NCBI GenBank assembly: GCA_031281125.1
Contig: JAITFU010000144.1
Span: 1 to 34,638, forward strand
DNA: 34,638 nt
Source of the DNA: Prevotellaceae bacterium
GTDB lineage: Bacteria > Bacteroidota > Bacteroidia > Bacteroidales > UBA932
Direction: 5' to 3'
The first letter of the stretch is position 1. Each line of letters opens with the position of its first letter. Under the pieces are notes generated by a model. That model was not told the DNA's origin. It did not search any database and saw nothing but the letters and a program-made list of their open reading frames with translations. A program made the translations under genes and the position numbers. Below, piece after piece: positions 17,366 through 26,975 of this stretch.

Positions 17366-19371
17366 AGATAAAAAAAATAGACTCTTTTACATTAGCCGCT
17401 TTTTTGGCGACTGCTATGGTTTTAACCATTTTATTGCCCAACAAAGGTAAGTTTACCTACGATTATCAAAAGGGGCAACCCTGGATGTACGAAACGTTAT
17501 TGGCTCCGTTTGATTTTCCGATTCTCAAAACCGAAGAGGAGATACGCCGGGAGAGAGAAGTGCTTACCGCAAATATGCGCCGCTATTTTGTGTTTAAAAA
17601 TCAGGTCGAAGCAGAGCAGCTGCGCAACCTGACCCAACAGGTGAGACCCTCTCCCGATTCACTGCTTCTCTTTGAACAGGTGATTCAGGTGATGGACAAA
17701 ATTTATCAACGCGGCATCATCAGTTTGGAACAGAGGGGACTGATTCCGACCCAAGGTGTTGTCACCTTGGTGCAGGGTATGGTCTCATACGATCGCCCCG
17801 GCTCTGAGCTGTTTGACACCAACTCTGCAGAAGTGTGGTTGGTGCGGATGCTTACGCCCATTGTGGGCTCCGGTCGAGAGCAGTTGCTGATCAATAAATG
17901 GCAGCTGAGTGCGTTCATAGCCCCTAATCTTCAATATGATGAAAAGACTACAATGGCAGTTCAGGGCAGCAGGCTCTCCGACATTGCCCCAACAAAGGGA
18001 CGGATGAATATGGGAGAGTTGATTGTGGCCAAAGGGGCGGTTCTTGACGAAGAAACGGTGCAGATACTTGATTCATTTAAAGATGAGTACGATCGTTCTT
18101 ACGGCTTTTCGGGCAACCGCAATGTGTTGCTGCTTGGACACTTCTTGGCCATGTTGCTTAACGTGGCTGCCCTCTTTGTTCTCATCTCTTTTGTTTGGCC
18201 TTTGATCTTTACACATCGATCGTTTCTGTTGTATTGCTTGTTACAGATGCCTGTGATGCTTGCTGTTGCGTTACTGATAGGGAATCTTAGCTCCGGAGGC
18301 CTCTATATCATTCCCTTTGCCGTTTTTGCCCTCTACACGGCCGCTTTTTTTCCGTCAAAAATTGCTTTGACCATCTATTGGGTTTCCCTCTTTCCCATTG
18401 CGGTGATTGCGCCACATGGCATTGAGTGGCTTTTTCTAAATGCTGCCGCCGGCGCCGTAGCTGTCTTTGTATTTCACTATTGGAACCGGGGATCGCTTCA
18501 GTTTTTCTCTGCGCTGATCATCTTTATTGCCTATACCGTTGGATATATCTCTTTTCGATTGATTGAGGCAGGTTCCTTCGCTTCAATCGGCTGGCGGTTT
18601 ATTCAGTATTTCTTGTGGAATGCGTTGTTTATTATTGCCGTATATCCTGTTGTCTATCTTTTGGAACATATCTTTGGATTTGTTTCGGAGTCGCGCCTCA
18701 AAGATCTCTCTGACCCCACCACCTCTCTGCTTCAGCTTCTCTCTCAAAAAGCACCAGGAACAATGCAGCATGCGTTGCAGGTGGCCAATTTGGCAGAAGC
18801 CGGCGCACGTAGTATTGGCGCCAATGCACTCTTGGCAAGGGTAGGAGCGCTCTATCACGACATTGGTAAAATAGCCAATCCTATGTTTTTTATCGAAAAT
18901 CAAACAGGCATCAATCCTCATGAACATCTTACGCCCGTAGAAAGCGCAAAAATCGTACTCAGCCATGTGGAGGAAGGAATGGTATTTGCAAAAAAATATC
19001 GATTGCCCTTTTTGGTATATGACTTTATCCTCACCCATCATGGCCATACCCAAACCGCCTACTTTTACCGGACGTACTGCGATCAGGGAGGCGATCCTAC
19101 TGCTGTACACTCTTTTACCTATTCCGGACATTTGCCCCGTACAAAAGAGGAGGTGATTGTGATGATTGCAGACGCCGTTGAGGCCAGCACCCGCAGTTTG
19201 ACCGACTTCTCTGCCGAGCGCATCACCGAAATGGTGGAGCGTATGGTTTCGGAACGCCTTACCGGTCAGCAACTTTCGCAATCCGACATCTCGATCAAAG
19301 AGATCAACACCATAAAGGAAATCTTCATATCAAGATTACAAGACATTTATCATCAGCGTATTGCATATTAA
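17362..19371 (+). CDS. 7TM-HD (PgpH-like) HD-family phosphohydrolase
   Basis: Extracellular domain, multiple TM helices, then HALQVANLAEAGARSIGANALLARVGALYHDIGKIANPMFFIENQ and ILTHHG…MIADAVEASTRSL. ATGA overlap with the upstream stop. Confidence 0.92.
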   Translation: MKIKKIDSFTLAAFLATAMVLTILLPNKGKFTYDYQKGQPWMYETLLAPFDFPILKTEEEIRREREVLTANMRRYFVFKNQVEAEQLRNLTQQVRPSPDSLLLFEQVIQVMDKIYQRGIISLEQRGLIPTQGVVTLVQGMVSYDRPGSELFDTNSAEVWLVRMLTPIVGSGREQLLINKWQLSAFIAPNLQYDEKTTMAVQGSRLSDIAPTKGRMNMGELIVAKGAVLDEETVQILDSFKDEYDRSYGFSGNRNVLLLGHFLAMLLNVAALFVLISFVWPLIFTHRSFLLYCLLQMPVMLAVALLIGNLSSGGLYIIPFAVFALYTAAFFPSKIALTIYWVSLFPIAVIAPHGIEWLFLNAAAGAVAVFVFHYWNRGSLQFFSALIIFIAYTVGYISFRLIEAGSFASIGWRFIQYFLWNALFIIAVYPVVYLLEHIFGFVSESRLKDLSDPTTSLLQLLSQKAPGTMQHALQVANLAEAGARSIGANALLARVGALYHDIGKIANPMFFIENQTGINPHEHLTPVESAKIVLSHVEEGMVFAKKYRLPFLVYDFILTHHGHTQTAYFYRTYCDQGGDPTAVHSFTYSGHLPRTKEEVIVMIADAVEASTRSLTDFSAERITEMVERMVSERLTGQQLSQSDISIKEINTIKEIFISRLQDIYHQRIAY

Positions 19372-19389
19372 TAATCAAAATCAATAATT

Positions 19390-22290
19390 ATGTACAAAAA
19401 ACACAACATTCGTTTTATTGCCATCTTAATTATCGTGTTGGCATACTCCTGCTCAGGGTCTTACAGGTACGAATCTGTGCCCAACGATCCGTTGCAGGCG
19501 CGTATTTATACCTTAGATAACGGCCTCAAGGTTTATCTTGCTGTGAACAAAGATAAACCACGTATTCAAACCTTTATTGGGGTACGTGTAGGGAGTAAAA
19601 ATGATCCCGCAGAGACCACAGGTCTGGCACACTATTTTGAACATCTGATGTTTAAAGGAACATCAAAATTTGGTACTACCGATTATGAAGCCGAAAAGCC
19701 CATGCTTGACCAAATCGAAGCACTCTTTGAGATTTACCGCTCCACTACCGATTCGCAAGAACGGATAGCGATATACGCCAAAATCGACAGCATTTCGCAA
19801 GAGGCATCAAAGATTGCCATCCCCAACGAATACGACAAACTGATGAGCGCCATTGGCTCAAACGATTCCGACGCCTTTACCTCTTACGATGTGACGGCAT
19901 ATATGGAGGACATTCCATCTAACGAGATTGAAAACTGGGCATATATCCAGTCGGAGCGTTTTATTGATCCGGTTTTACGTCTGTTTCATTCAGAGTTGGA
20001 AACGGTATTTGAGGAGTACAACATGGGCTTGACCGATGACAGTGAAAAAGTATTAGAAACAATTATGGCGGAGCTGTTTCCCAATCATCCTTATGGAAAA
20101 CAAACCGTTATTGGCACTCAGGAGCACCTCAAAAATCCATCCATCACCAACATTAAGAACTATTTTGATACATGGTACGTTCCAAATAATATGGCGGTGG
20201 TTATGGCGGGTGACCTAAATCCCGACAAGACAATAAAAGTTATTGACAAATATTTTGGAAAGATGAAACCAAAAGAGCTTCCAAAATTAACATACGCAAA
20301 TGAAAATCAAATAATTAAGCCAATTGAAAAAGAGGTGATTGGATTGGAAGCCGCCAATGTAACTATTGGTTTTCGTTTCCCCGGCGCCAATTCTCAAGAG
20401 GTGGCCATCATGGAGTTAATAAATTATATGCTTTACAACGGAAGCGCCGGACTGATTGATATCAATCTTGTTCTTAAACAGAAACTATTAAGGGGTGGAA
20501 GCAGATTTTACGATCTGGCAGACTACTCCCTTTTTGAGCTGTTCGGAACCCCTAAGGCGGGTCAAACGTTAGAAGAGGTGAAGGATATATTACTCTCTCA
20601 AATTGAGCTGATTAAAATGGGTGCTTTTGACGATAATCTGCTGACATCAGTGATCAATAACTTCAAACTTTCTCGCTACTATCAGCAGGCGAGCTACTTC
20701 TATGCCGCCTATATCATGCTTGATGCTTTTATCAACAACCAATCATGGAAGAGTTGCGTAGATCGAATCGATTATCAATCACAATTCACCAAGCAGGACC
20801 TGGTCGATTTTTGCAACAACTACTTAAACGATAATTATGTAGTTGTCTATAAACGAGAAGGGCAACCCGACCTCAAGAAGATCGATAAACCGAACATTAC
20901 TCCAATCTCAACCAACCGCGAGAGCGAGAGTTTTTTTCTTGCCCAAATCAAAGAGCAAAAAGCAGCCCCTATTGAACCGGTTTTTCTCGACTACAACAAG
21001 GATATAAGTAAACTATCAACAAAGCAAGGTGTTGAGCTGCTTTACAAACATAATGAAACCAATCCTATTTTTTCTCTCTACTATGTGTTTGAAATGGGCA
21101 ATAACCACGACAAAGCCTTAGGTACTGCTTTCAATTACCTCAGCTATTTAGGCACTTCTACCAAAACAGCAGAGGAGATTAAAAATGAACTTTACCAACT
21201 TGCCTGTTCCTTTCGCGTTCAGTCCACCAACGAGCGTGTCTATGTATATATCAGTGGATTGAGCGACAATTTCGAAAGGGCAATGGAACTGTTCGAGGAT
21301 CGTTTATCAGATGCGCAAGCAGACAAAAACATCTATTCCAATTTGGTCTCCGACATACTCAAGAGACGCTCTGACGCAAAACTTAGTCAACACGGCAACT
21401 TCTCTGCCTTGCAACAGTACGCTACGTACGGGCCAAAATCGCCGCTGACCCATATTCTTTCTAAGGAGGCGCTCACCAACATGGATCCCAATGAACTCAC
21501 TATCAAAACAAAGAACCTTAAAAATTTTGAACATACAATTTTGTATTATGGGCCTCTTACGGAGCGTCAAATTGTTGAGGTTGTTGATCGGATGCACATA
21601 GTTGGTGAACAGCTGCAACCGGTTCCGACACCACAACCATTTTTTGAGCAGGAGACCACCCAAAACAGGGTTTTCCTTGCTCAATATGATGCCAAACAAA
21701 TCTATATGGGAATGGTGAATAAGGGCGGTACTTTTAATAAATCTATAGAGCCCATACGCACCATGTTTAATACCTACTTTGGCGGCGGAATGAATGCCAT
21801 TGTTTTTCAGGAGATGCGCGAAGCAAGGGGATTGGCCTACAGCGCAAATGCAAGATATTCAATGCCATCAAAACCAGATCGTCCCTACCTTCTGACCACC
21901 TCAATCGCCACCCAAAACGACAAGATGATGGATGCCATCCAAACCTTTCTTGAAATATTAAACGATATGCCCGAATCGGAAAAATCGTTCTCTTTAGCCA
22001 AAGAAGAGATTATCACAGATATACGTACCGAACGTATTTTGCGAAGCGATATTTTATTCAATTATCTCAATGCAAGACAGATGGGGTATGAAACAGACAA
22101 GAGAAAAGAGGTGTACGAGAGGGTAGCCCAATTCACTTTTGACGATGTAAAGGCGTTTCATGAGTCATACATCAAAGATCGTCCCTACACCTATTACGTC
22201 TTAGGGGACATCAAAGACTTAGACCTCAAATCGTTGGAATCGTTAGGCGAAATCACCAAATTGTCTCAGTTGGAGATATTTGGGTATTGA
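19390..22290 (+). CDS. M16 (insulinase/pitrilysin) family zinc peptidase, lipoprotein
   Basis: Lipobox VLAYSCSG; GLAHYFEHLMFKGTSKFGT (HxxEH) with a downstream ELETVFEEYNMG; two M16 halves. Confidence 0.93.
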   Translation: MYKKHNIRFIAILIIVLAYSCSGSYRYESVPNDPLQARIYTLDNGLKVYLAVNKDKPRIQTFIGVRVGSKNDPAETTGLAHYFEHLMFKGTSKFGTTDYEAEKPMLDQIEALFEIYRSTTDSQERIAIYAKIDSISQEASKIAIPNEYDKLMSAIGSNDSDAFTSYDVTAYMEDIPSNEIENWAYIQSERFIDPVLRLFHSELETVFEEYNMGLTDDSEKVLETIMAELFPNHPYGKQTVIGTQEHLKNPSITNIKNYFDTWYVPNNMAVVMAGDLNPDKTIKVIDKYFGKMKPKELPKLTYANENQIIKPIEKEVIGLEAANVTIGFRFPGANSQEVAIMELINYMLYNGSAGLIDINLVLKQKLLRGGSRFYDLADYSLFELFGTPKAGQTLEEVKDILLSQIELIKMGAFDDNLLTSVINNFKLSRYYQQASYFYAAYIMLDAFINNQSWKSCVDRIDYQSQFTKQDLVDFCNNYLNDNYVVVYKREGQPDLKKIDKPNITPISTNRESESFFLAQIKEQKAAPIEPVFLDYNKDISKLSTKQGVELLYKHNETNPIFSLYYVFEMGNNHDKALGTAFNYLSYLGTSTKTAEEIKNELYQLACSFRVQSTNERVYVYISGLSDNFERAMELFEDRLSDAQADKNIYSNLVSDILKRRSDAKLSQHGNFSALQQYATYGPKSPLTHILSKEALTNMDPNELTIKTKNLKNFEHTILYYGPLTERQIVEVVDRMHIVGEQLQPVPTPQPFFEQETTQNRVFLAQYDAKQIYMGMVNKGGTFNKSIEPIRTMFNTYFGGGMNAIVFQEMREARGLAYSANARYSMPSKPDRPYLLTTSIATQNDKMMDAIQTFLEILNDMPESEKSFSLAKEEIITDIRTERILRSDILFNYLNARQMGYETDKRKEVYERVAQFTFDDVKAFHESYIKDRPYTYYVLGDIKDLDLKSLESLGEITKLSQLEIFGY

Positions 22291-22321
22291 CCCGTATAAC
22301 ACAGGTTTTTGCTCTTTTTTG

Positions 22322-22719
22322 TGGAGATGGGCGGACTCGAACCGCCGTCCAAACAGACTATCCAAAAGCTTTCTACATGTTTATCCTGTGTTTGATTGTT
22401 GGGAACAAACCGCCAACAGGCAGGCTATTTGAACCTTATCCGCTGATTTCTTGCTGCGCGTTAGCGGAGTCGACGCAACCAGCCCGTTGTAGCGATACCC
22501 CATAAGCGACCGCCCAATAGGCAAAAGCGGAGGCGGGATACTCGTCGTCCCCAACCTTGTCGGGGAGGATTAAGCCATTAACCATTGGTTAATTCTAGGC
22601 TGCGAGTGCATAAGTGTTGTTGCCAGTTATGGCTTGTGTACTGAGATTTACGAGCCAAAACACGATGCTCGACATGCTTACCTTCCAATATGTTCTGCTG
22701 TCAAAACCAAAACATCCCC
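22322..22719 (-). ncRNA. ssrA: tmRNA (one-piece), tag likely GNNTYALAA
   Basis: Minus strand starts GGGGATGTTTTGGTTTTGACAGCAG and ends GGACGGCGGTTCGAGTCCGCCCATCTCCA; the acceptor stem GGGGAUG/CAUCUCC pairs over 7 bp. Reading frame GGC AAC AAC ACT TAT GCA CTC GCA GCC TAG at 22595-22624. CCA not encoded. Confidence 0.95.
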
Positions 22720-22731
22720 GGAAAAGTGCGG

Positions 22732-22762
22732 CAAAGGTAGAGAAATAAATTAATTTCACAAA
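22732..22762 (-). promoter_or_regulatory. Promoter of ssrA: TTTG-N19-TACCTTTG
   Basis: TTTG (22759-22762) and TACCTTTG (22732-22739) on the minus strand with a 19-nt spacer, 12 nt before the mature tmRNA 5' end. Confidence 0.7.
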
Positions 22763-22767
22763 AGAAA

Positions 22768-23436
22768 TCAAGCAGGAAGATATGTTTTGAGAAAAGGAAA
22801 GATAAAAGCCCATACCCCTTTTAACGTGGAAATCATTCCAAAAACCATAATTGCGATTCCGGAAATTCGGTTGATCATCAACAATTGCCTTAACCTAAAT
22901 TTATTGCGAAAGAGGCTAATCCCCATACTCAGAGAGTACCACCACAAGCCTGCACCTGCAAAGACGCCCCACAGTACCGTTGATATGGCAAAAGAGCCGG
23001 CAGATGAGTTAATCTTTAGTCCAACCAGTGCAAAAAGAGCCAGAATAAGAAAAAAAGCACCAGGATTGAAAAGAGTGAGCACGATTACCGAAGTAAAATC
23101 TTCTAATCGGCGCTTTCTAAACTGAGACTGACGAATTTGCTTTATTGGATTGGTAAGGTAGATGCGTAGTCCAATATAGACAACCAATAGGCCTCCAAAA
23201 CAGAGAAAGTAACGTTCATGTGTTTCAATAACTCCTTGAATATATGCCAATCCCATAACAACCAAAGCCGCAAAGAAGGTGTCGGTAAAGGCGGCACCCA
23301 AACCCGAAATAAAGCCCGAAAGCCACCCTTTGCTCAACGTCCGTTGCACACAAAGTACGCCAATCGGACCCAAAGGAATAGATGCGCCCAAACCTACCAA
23401 AAGGCCCTGGAAAAAATTTATCATCATGTCGCTCAT
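22768..23436 (-). CDS. LysE-type amino-acid exporter
   Basis: GLLVGLGASIPLGPIGVLCVQRTLSKGWLSGFISGLGAAFTDTFFA and a multi-TM profile. Confidence 0.87.
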   Translation of the reverse strand: MSDMMINFFQGLLVGLGASIPLGPIGVLCVQRTLSKGWLSGFISGLGAAFTDTFFAALVVMGLAYIQGVIETHERYFLCFGGLLVVYIGLRIYLTNPIKQIRQSQFRKRRLEDFTSVIVLTLFNPGAFFLILALFALVGLKINSSAGSFAISTVLWGVFAGAGLWWYSLSMGISLFRNKFRLRQLLMINRISGIAIMVFGMISTLKGVWAFIFPFLKTYLPA

Positions 23437-23459
23437 CGCTACTTCTCAAAATAATCGGG

Positions 23460-23467
23460 CAAAAATA
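23460..23467 (-). promoter_or_regulatory. -7 element (TATTTTTG) of the LysE-type gene
   Basis: Exact TAnnTTTG match, 23 nt before ATG 23436. Confidence 0.45.
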
Positions 23468-23500
23468 CAAAAAAATATTATGTTCTTGCAAATTATTCTT

Positions 23501-23508
23501 TAACTTTG
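23501..23508 (+). promoter_or_regulatory. -7 element (TAACTTTG) of lnt
   Basis: Exact TAnnTTTG match, 29 nt before ATG 23538. Confidence 0.5.
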
Positions 23509-23537
23509 GACCATCAAATTTAACGTTGTATTTGGCT

Positions 23538-25136
23538 ATGAATAATTCTGTTTTAAAATCGATTGGTTTATCGATTCTTAGTGCCATACTTTTTTCCATA
23601 CCATGGTTGGTGCCAAGTTGTGGATGGATGCTTTTTTTTGCTTGGATACCAATACTATGGGTGGAATCTGATTTTTCAGTTCATAAGAAAAGAGGTTGCT
23701 GGAAATACTATGCCCTCACATTTTTGTTGTGGAATATCTTTACCACCTATTGGATTTATAAGGCAACCCTTTGGGGGGGGATCGCAGCTATTATTGGTAA
23801 TTCATTTCAAATGTTTTTGGTCTTTGCTCTCTTTAGGGTTGTCAAGAGAAAAATCGGCAACTATTTGGGCTATATCTTTTTGATTGTTCTTTGGATTGCC
23901 TGGGAGTATTACTATTTTAATTCAGAAGCCTCTTGGCCCTGGTTGGTATTGGGCAGCGGTTTTTCTGAAACCACCTTTTTGGTTCAATGGTATGAGTTTA
24001 CAGGTGTATTGGGTGGTTCTCTTTGGGTCTTTCTTTCGGGAATATCGATTTTTAAAGTGATAAAAAGCAAAAAAATGATTGTGATACCCTCATTGATTAT
24101 CGCTTTGCCAATTGTGTTATCGCTCTATATCTTTTTCACTTTTAAGGAGAAACACGATCCAATTGAGGTGGTGGTGTTGCAGCCAAATATCGATCCCTAT
24201 TACGAAAAATTTGATTCGATGAGTCAGGAAGAGCAGGATGCTCGATTGATTGGGCTTGCAGAAGATGCCATCACTCCGGCTACCCGTTATATTTTTGCTC
24301 CTGAGACGGCTATTGATCAAGTAGTTGAGAATGACTTGTTGCACAGTACCTCTTTAGACAGGTTTCATGATTTTCTAAGCTCTTATCCACATACTGCCTT
24401 TGTGGTGGGCGCTGTCTCCTATTACTTTTTTCCTCCAAGTCAAGTTGCCCCAAACGAGACGGCATACAGGTACTCCTCAGACAGTTGGTATAATAAGTTT
24501 AACAGCGCTTTTCAGCTTTATGACGGGGCGCTTCCGTTGGTCTATCATAAGTCAAAGTTGGTGCCGGGCGTGGAGATTCAACCCTACGCGAGGTACCTGA
24601 AATTCATCAACAATTTGGCCATTGACCTTGGCGGAGCTTTGGGAAGTTTTACCTCTCAACCGGAAGCGACTGTTTTTCCTGTTCCTTGGAACAATATCGA
24701 TTCCCTATCTTTTCCCAACCCTCGTAATATTGGTGTAGCGGTTTGTTATGAATCGATTTATGGTGAATATTTTGCCTCATGGGTGAAAAAGGGAGCGGGA
24801 TTGATGGCGGTCATTACCAACGACGGATGGTGGGGAGATACCCCGGGTTATCGCCAACACCTCACCTTCTCACGTTTACGTGCCATCGAAACGCGCAGGA
24901 GTATAACGCGCAGCGCCAACACCGGCATTTCGGCACTGATCAACCAGCGCGGCGACTATGTTCAAACCACTAAATGGTGGACAAAAACGTACCTTCGCGG
25001 AGAATTGAATATCAACCATAAACTCACATTTTATGTACGTTATGGAGACTATATTGGTAAAGGAGCTGTATATCTGATGGCGATATTGCTGCTCTATTGG
25101 GTAGTTTTGTTGTTCAGATTCAAGAATAGACGTTAG
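23538..25136 (+). CDS. lnt: Apolipoprotein N-acyltransferase
   Basis: N-terminal TM helices then a nitrilase domain: FAPETAID (Glu), YHKSKLVPGVE (Lys), GVAVCYESIYGEYFASWVKKGA (Cys), NDGWWGDTPGYRQHL. Start re-assigned to MNNSVLKSIG. Confidence 0.93.
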   Translation: MNNSVLKSIGLSILSAILFSIPWLVPSCGWMLFFAWIPILWVESDFSVHKKRGCWKYYALTFLLWNIFTTYWIYKATLWGGIAAIIGNSFQMFLVFALFRVVKRKIGNYLGYIFLIVLWIAWEYYYFNSEASWPWLVLGSGFSETTFLVQWYEFTGVLGGSLWVFLSGISIFKVIKSKKMIVIPSLIIALPIVLSLYIFFTFKEKHDPIEVVVLQPNIDPYYEKFDSMSQEEQDARLIGLAEDAITPATRYIFAPETAIDQVVENDLLHSTSLDRFHDFLSSYPHTAFVVGAVSYYFFPPSQVAPNETAYRYSSDSWYNKFNSAFQLYDGALPLVYHKSKLVPGVEIQPYARYLKFINNLAIDLGGALGSFTSQPEATVFPVPWNNIDSLSFPNPRNIGVAVCYESIYGEYFASWVKKGAGLMAVITNDGWWGDTPGYRQHLTFSRLRAIETRRSITRSANTGISALINQRGDYVQTTKWWTKTYLRGELNINHKLTFYVRYGDYIGKGAVYLMAILLLYWVVLLFRFKNRR

Positions 25137-26959
25137 TTGTTGGGGGTACCTTCTTTCATCTGTTGGATCATCTCAGTAATCGACTCTTTAAGTCTTTGAA
25201 TTTCTGAATTATGATCCTCTTTGGAGAGGGCAATTGCGCTATTTCTGTTGACCAAAGGGAGGTAATGTAAAGAGGGAGAGGGGATAAATTTTCCAAGACA
25301 GTACTCATTCCATCGCTCGTTTACGGTTCGGATTGTGTCGGGAGAGGAGGTGACGATATTTGGCCAAAATTTTGGAACTCCAAGGTTTCCGGGGATTTTG
25401 GTGCGCGCATCAATTCGTAATGCACCTCCGGAAATCCGCATATCGCGGATCGGATCGGCATTACTACCCATCAACCAGAAGTTTGAAAAATCGTTTTCTA
25501 AGTCAACCGACTGATCCAAAAGCACCTCAATAAGCGCTTGGGGATGTTCCTTCTCTGCATGCACAAACGATATGGCTTGGCCAACAAACTTTGCTACAGG
25601 CGTTTCAGGCTCCTCTTCGATATTCTTTTTGGTGGCATCAAGACATATCTTTCCGCCAAATCCACACTTAGGCGCCGCATGGTCAAGCACATCCAAAGGG
25701 CCCCTGCTAAAGAAGGTGTCACGGGTAGGCTGATAGTGTTTTACCAACGTATCTAACAGTGATTTACGGTCACGGATGTCAATGTCATCGTCCACCACAA
25801 TAACAATCTTGTTGCACATCATCTGTCCGGCGCCCCAGATGGCATGAGCAATCTTAATGGCTTGTCCTGAGTACGTTTTACGAATCTTGATGACGGCAAT
25901 ATTGTGGGTAACGCCCTCTACGGGAAGGTGGATATCAACCACTTCCGGTGCAATAGCTAACTTGAATGGGGCAAGAAAAATCTTTTCTATAGCTTGAGAC
26001 AGAATGGCATCCTCCTGAGGAGGAACGCCGGTGATGGTGGCGGGATAAACGGCGCCTTTCTTGTGGGTGAGGCAGGTGATGTGTACGGTGGGGTAGAGGT
26101 CGGGAAGGGAGTAAAATCCTGTGTGGTCGCCAAAAGGACCTTCTAAGGCCAATCCCTCTTTGGATTCGATATATCCCTCCAAAACAAAATCGCAATCGCT
26201 TGGTACAGATAAGTCAACAGTAAGGCAAGGCACCATGGTTACTGCACGATTGCGCAAGAATCCCGCCAAGATGTATTCGTCAAATCCATCGGGCATTGGG
26301 GCTGCGGCACAAAAAGAGTAAATGGGGTCTCCCCCTATGGAGATGGCAACGGGAAATCGGGAGGTTTTACGCGATGCAAAGTGTCGTGCGCCGGTTTTAT
26401 GCTTGTGCCAATGCATCCCTGTGGTGCTTACCGAAAAGACCTGCATGCGGTACATTCCCACGTTACGATGCCCCGTATCGGGATCAATCGTATGTACCAT
26501 AGGCAGCGTGATAAAGCGGCCGCCATCGTGTGGCCAGCACTTTAGAATGGGGAGGCGTAACAAGTCGGGCTGCATAAAAACCACCTCCTGGCATTGCCCC
26601 GGTCCCCTTTTTTGTTTGGGCATCCACGATTTAGCCTCGTTTAACTGAGAAAGAAGCGCCAATTTTTCCCACCATCCTCGGTAGGGGGCGGTCACCTGCG
26701 CCAACAAACGCTCTATTCTTTGGGGGATTTGCTCCAGATCCTCCACCCCCAATGCAGCCGCCATTCGTCTTTCTGAACCAAACATATTGGTTAACACGGG
26801 AAAATCTGTTCCGGTATTTTCAAATAGGATCGCTTTTCCTCCCCCTTTCTGCTTGGTAATCCGATCGGTGATCTCTGCCATTTCGAGAAGAGGATTTACA
26901 TACTCCTTTACCCTGATCAGCTCACCCATTCCTTCGAGTTTATCAATAAAACGCTTCAT
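25133..26959 (-). CDS. UbiD-family decarboxylase
   Basis: MKRFIDKLEGMGELIRVKEYVNPLLEMAEITDRI; VGMYRMQVFSVSTTGMHWHKHKTGARHF; EGPFGDHTGFYS. Confidence 0.92.
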   Translation of the reverse strand: MKRFIDKLEGMGELIRVKEYVNPLLEMAEITDRITKQKGGGKAILFENTGTDFPVLTNMFGSERRMAAALGVEDLEQIPQRIERLLAQVTAPYRGWWEKLALLSQLNEAKSWMPKQKRGPGQCQEVVFMQPDLLRLPILKCWPHDGGRFITLPMVHTIDPDTGHRNVGMYRMQVFSVSTTGMHWHKHKTGARHFASRKTSRFPVAISIGGDPIYSFCAAAPMPDGFDEYILAGFLRNRAVTMVPCLTVDLSVPSDCDFVLEGYIESKEGLALEGPFGDHTGFYSLPDLYPTVHITCLTHKKGAVYPATITGVPPQEDAILSQAIEKIFLAPFKLAIAPEVVDIHLPVEGVTHNIAVIKIRKTYSGQAIKIAHAIWGAGQMMCNKIVIVVDDDIDIRDRKSLLDTLVKHYQPTRDTFFSRGPLDVLDHAAPKCGFGGKICLDATKKNIEEEPETPVAKFVGQAISFVHAEKEHPQALIEVLLDQSVDLENDFSNFWLMGSNADPIRDMRISGGALRIDARTKIPGNLGVPKFWPNIVTSSPDTIRTVNERWNEYCLGKFIPSPSLHYLPLVNRNSAIALSKEDHNSEIQRLKESITEMIQQMKEGTPNN

Positions 26960-26975
26960 AAGTACAAACAGTTTC

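Noticed and set aside
18583-19281. 232-aa minus-strand ORF opposite the 7TM-HD gene
   Set aside because: Antisense to a well-supported HD-domain CDS; no domain signal.
22322-22440. tmRNA 3' end as an integration site for a genomic island
   Set aside because: tmRNA 3' ends are frequent att sites, but there is no integrase, direct repeat or mobile cargo next to it; the flanks are M16 peptidase and LysE-type exporter genes.
22595-22813. 72-aa minus-strand ORF in the track
   Set aside because: Lies in the 5' part of ssrA; its C-terminus GNNTYALAA* is the tmRNA tag, not an independent protein.
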